A stretch of 51,205 bases of DNA from NCBI GenBank assembly GCA_945862985.1, contig CAMAZF010000014.1:1-51205 (forward strand). Reading direction: 5' to 3'. The translations under genes and the position numbers were made by a program. The notes beneath the pieces are model-generated. The model was not told where the DNA came from and made no database searches. It saw only the letters and a program-made list of their open reading frames with translations. Below are positions 49,172 to 51,205 of this stretch, piece by piece; positions within the stretch are counted from its first letter, which is position 1; each line of letters begins with the position of its first letter. The stretch comes from Bordetella parapertussis. Its GTDB lineage: Bacteria > Pseudomonadota > Gammaproteobacteria > Burkholderiales > Burkholderiaceae_A.

Positions 49172-50368
49172 TCAGTCCATGGGGTGCTTGACGAAGCCGT
49201 CGCGCGTCTGAGGCAACTTGGCTTCAAGCAGGGCGCTGGCCACCTGGGTGCGCAGAATTTGTGCAGTTCCTCCAGCAATGCTGAACATACGGGCATCCCG
49301 CACATGACGCTCCATGGGGATCTCTCGGGAGTAACCAGAGGAGCCGTAGAGTTGCAAGGCTTCGTTGGTGACGCGGATGGCTGTCTCTGCCGCATGAATC
49401 TTGGCCTGGGCTGCGAGCTTCATATCGGGGAACTGCCCAACTGGAACGTTGGCAGCACGGTGGATGAGAAGCCGGGCCGCATCGAGCTGAATAGACATGT
49501 CTGCCAGCATCCATTGCAGGCCCTGAAACTCCGCAATGGGACGCCCGAACTGTCGACGGGCCTTGGTGTAGGCCAATGCTTCGTCGAATGCGCCTTGCGC
49601 AATGCCCAAGGCCACGGTCCCCGCACCTGTGCGTTGGGCATTGTAGGCACTCATGAGCTTGGCAAATCCTTTGCGAAGGTCTTGCCCCTGCAGCAGCATC
49701 ATCGACTTGGGGACCTCTAAGTCTCGGAAATACACATGGGTCTCCGGAATGCCGCGCACGCCCATCGCGGGTGTTCGTTCTGCAATCTCCAGTCCAGGAA
49801 TCTCGCCATCGCGCACCACGATAAAACCGCCAATGCCTTGTTCAATGCCGTTCTCAAAGACTCTTGCAAAGATCAGGTGCAGGCGAGAGACGCCTCCGCC
49901 AGTGATCCAATATTTGTGGCCGTTGATGACGTAGGTGTCACCCTTGAGCTCGGCTCGGGTGGTCATCTCGCTCGCAGCGCTGCCAGCATTCGGCTCAGAG
50001 ATGCAGATGGCGGGCTTATCTCCAGAGAGCACACACGCCGCAGCGATCTGCTTTTGCTCCTCGGTTCCGTAGGTCATGATGGCGCCGATGGCTCCCATGT
50101 TGGCCTCGACCGTGATGCGGCCCATCGTGGCGCAGGCTTTGGCCATTTCTTCAATCACCAACACGGTCTCCAGGTAGCCCAGTCCCTGACCGCCATAGGC
50201 CTTGGGAATGGTCATGCCCATGAATCCATGCGCGTTGAGCTGACGAATGTTCTCCCAGGGGTAGGCCTCAGTTCGGTCGGTCTCTGCAGCCGTAGGCGCA
50301 AACTGGGACTGGGCCAGTGCTCTCGCTCTAGACTGCAGCTCCATCTGTTGCGGGGTGAGGGTGGTCAT
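49172..50368 (-). CDS. acd: Acyl-CoA dehydrogenase-fold protein, probable 3-sulfinopropionyl-CoA desulfinase
   Basis: The 398-residue flavoprotein has the acyl-CoA dehydrogenase fold (CISEPNAGSAASEMTTRA, YWITGGGVS, RRQFGRPIAEFQGLQWMLAD, SSGYSREIPMERHVRDA). The catalytic glutamate is missing at both known positions: the usual carboxy-terminal site reads AGGTAQI (Gly366) and the isovaleryl-type site reads YNAQRTGAG (Gln245). Arg84 lies in ATMGRITVE. As I recall the literature, the 3-sulfinopropionyl-CoA desulfinase Acd of Advenella mimigardefordensis has just this Gln for Glu and a functional Arg84; it releases sulfite from 3-sulfinopropionyl-CoA, giving propionyl-CoA. The start ATG 50368 has CGGAG upstream and follows the CoA-transferase gene by one base. 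Confidence 0.78.
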   Translation of the reverse strand: MTTLTPQQMELQSRARALAQSQFAPTAAETDRTEAYPWENIRQLNAHGFMGMTIPKAYGGQGLGYLETVLVIEEMAKACATMGRITVEANMGAIGAIMTYGTEEQKQIAAACVLSGDKPAICISEPNAGSAASEMTTRAELKGDTYVINGHKYWITGGGVSRLHLIFARVFENGIEQGIGGFIVVRDGEIPGLEIAERTPAMGVRGIPETHVYFRDLEVPKSMMLLQGQDLRKGFAKLMSAYNAQRTGAGTVALGIAQGAFDEALAYTKARRQFGRPIAEFQGLQWMLADMSIQLDAARLLIHRAANVPVGQFPDMKLAAQAKIHAAETAIRVTNEALQLYGSSGYSREIPMERHVRDARMFSIAGGTAQILRTQVASALLEAKLPQTRDGFVKHPMD

Positions 50369-50369
50369 G

Positions 50370-51205
50370 TCAGTGGTCTCCGAGCCAGTCATTGAGTACG
50401 TCGTGCTGATGTTGCCCGCGAACGGGCGGTGCGTAGCGATATTGAATGGGCGTCTCTGAGAGCTTCAGAGGATTACCCATGGTTCTGACCGATCCGGTTT
50501 GTGACAGCGGGTGAGGGAGGTCTACGATGCCTCCTCGATGCTGAACCTGTGGATCCGCAAAGACCTGGTGGATGGCGTTCACCGGACCGCAGGGAACGCC
50601 CAGACCTTCGAGCGCGGCGATCCATTCATCTCGGGTTCTGGCCTGAAGCGCCTCATTCATGAGTGGAATGAGCGTCTCTCGTTCCCGCACGCGCGCGGAG
50701 TTGAGCCTGAATCGTTCGTCCTCTGCCCAGTGCGCCCGGCCCATGGCCTCACAGAGCTTTCGGAACTGCCCGTCATTGCCCACAGCGATGATCATGGGAA
50801 AGTCTGCCGTGGGAAAGACCTGATAAGGAACAATGCTCGGGTGCCCATTTCCCAAGCGTGGTGGATTCTGGCCAGAGTTTAGATAGGCTGTTCCCGCATT
50901 GATGAGCCATGAGACCTGCGTGTCGAGCAGCGACACGTCGATGTACTGGCCTCTTCCGGTCTGATGGCGGTGGTGAAGTGCTGCCAAAATGCCTGTTGCT
51001 GCATACATACCCGTCATGACATCGGCAATCCCAACACCGACCTTCATGGGGCCGCCCTCTGGGTCTCCGGTGATGCTCATGATTCCACCCATGCCTTGAA
51101 TCAGGAAGTCATAGCCTGCTCGCTTGGCGTAGGGGCCGGTCTGGCCAAAGCCTGTGATGGAGCAGTAAATCAGGCTCGGAAATCTCTCCTTGATCTGGTC
51201 GTAGG
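50370..51205 (-). CDS. CaiB/BaiF-family CoA-transferase, 3' part (candidate act)
   Basis: This is the carboxy-terminal part (about 278 residues) of a class III CoA-transferase whose 5' end is beyond the right edge; the frame is open at 51205 with SITGFGQTGPYAKRAGYDFL just inside. The Asp-containing region GVGIADVMTGMYAATGILAA and the ending DPQVQHRGGIVDLPHP fit the glutarate/succinyl-CoA transferase branch. It is directly upstream of the acd-like gene on the same strand. In known 3-sulfinopropionate degraders a class III transferase (Act) using succinyl-CoA makes the substrate for Acd, so that role is likely here. Confidence 0.85.
   Translation of the reverse strand, partial: YDQIKERFPSLIYCSITGFGQTGPYAKRAGYDFLIQGMGGIMSITGDPEGGPMKVGVGIADVMTGMYAATGILAALHHRHQTGRGQYIDVSLLDTQVSWLINAGTAYLNSGQNPPRLGNGHPSIVPYQVFPTADFPMIIAVGNDGQFRKLCEAMGRAHWAEDERFRLNSARVRERETLIPLMNEALQARTRDEWIAALEGLGVPCGPVNAIHQVFADPQVQHRGGIVDLPHPLSQTGSVRTMGNPLKLSETPIQYRYAPPVRGQHQHDVLNDWLGDH

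Noticed and set aside
48427-49395. 322-codon minus-strand frame across the CoA-transferase and acd ends
   Set aside because: Crosses two well-supported genes and has no recognisable motif.
1-51205. CRISPR array, insertion sequence, prophage or defence island
   Set aside because: No regularly spaced repeats, transposase, integrase or phage-like genes were seen in any part of the window.

Overview
The window looks like a stretch of chromosome from a betaproteobacterium of the order Burkholderiales. The grounds are the gene content (phasin, phn cluster without phnN/phnP, YggX, TrxC with a zinc-binding head, Fnr beside hemN, PPi-type phosphofructokinase, TAXI-TRAP and CaiB/BaiF genes), the Pro-Arg-His tRNA cluster, and the visibly GC-rich codon use, which I have not computed. 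Coding density is very high, with many four-base start/stop overlaps. I see no insertion sequence, prophage, rRNA or CRISPR array.

Layout. 1-4400: the phosphate system. The 3' end of pstC, then pstA and pstB, three tRNA genes (Pro, Arg, His), a cysteine-cluster protein on the other strand, rpiA and phoU. 4359-8239: arsC, yggX, crcB, a phasin, an SbtA-type bicarbonate transporter, a YkuK-like RNase H fold protein, a small unknown gene, and a possible small RNA ending in a strong terminator. 8240-16594: a complete C-P lyase operon on the minus strand, phnCDEGHIJKLM, with a Pho box in front of phnC. Phosphate import, its signalling protein PhoU and phosphonate use are thus within 17 kb of each other.

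16634-31661: metal, redox and oxygen functions. These are a PCu(A)C copper chaperone, a ClC antiporter, ahpC-ahpF, a small membrane protein, a ZIP transporter followed by Dps, trxC, a di-haem peroxidase, and hemN and fnr divergent around an Fnr box. After them come a BaiN/YhiN flavoprotein, queH with an MFS transporter, an outer-membrane barrel and a nucleotide pyrophosphatase-like phosphatase.

31629-40615: a carbohydrate-type uptake locus (LacI regulator plus TSUP transporter, divergent from a TonB-dependent receptor and an SLC45-type MFS permease). It has a clear palindromic operator but no glycosidase. An AhpD-like protein, a PPi-type phosphofructokinase and a class V aminotransferase follow. 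40648-43730: a four-gene operon (DUF2796, ABC ATPase, FtsX-like permease, DUF3299) that resembles the zinc-linked zrg genes of Vibrio. It opens with a hairpin that covers the ribosome binding site.

43803-51205: organic acid and CoA-thioester functions. These are a tartrate/D-malate dehydrogenase-like enzyme, a TAXI-TRAP transporter, a CaiB/BaiF CoA-transferase translationally coupled to it, and a convergent pair of CoA-transferase and acyl-CoA dehydrogenase-fold protein. The last protein lacks a glutamate at both usual catalytic positions and carries Arg84 and Gln245. This is the pattern of 3-sulfinopropionyl-CoA desulfinase, so the right end is probably a pathway turning 3-sulfinopropionate into propionyl-CoA and sulfite. 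I consider this the most interesting reading in the window.
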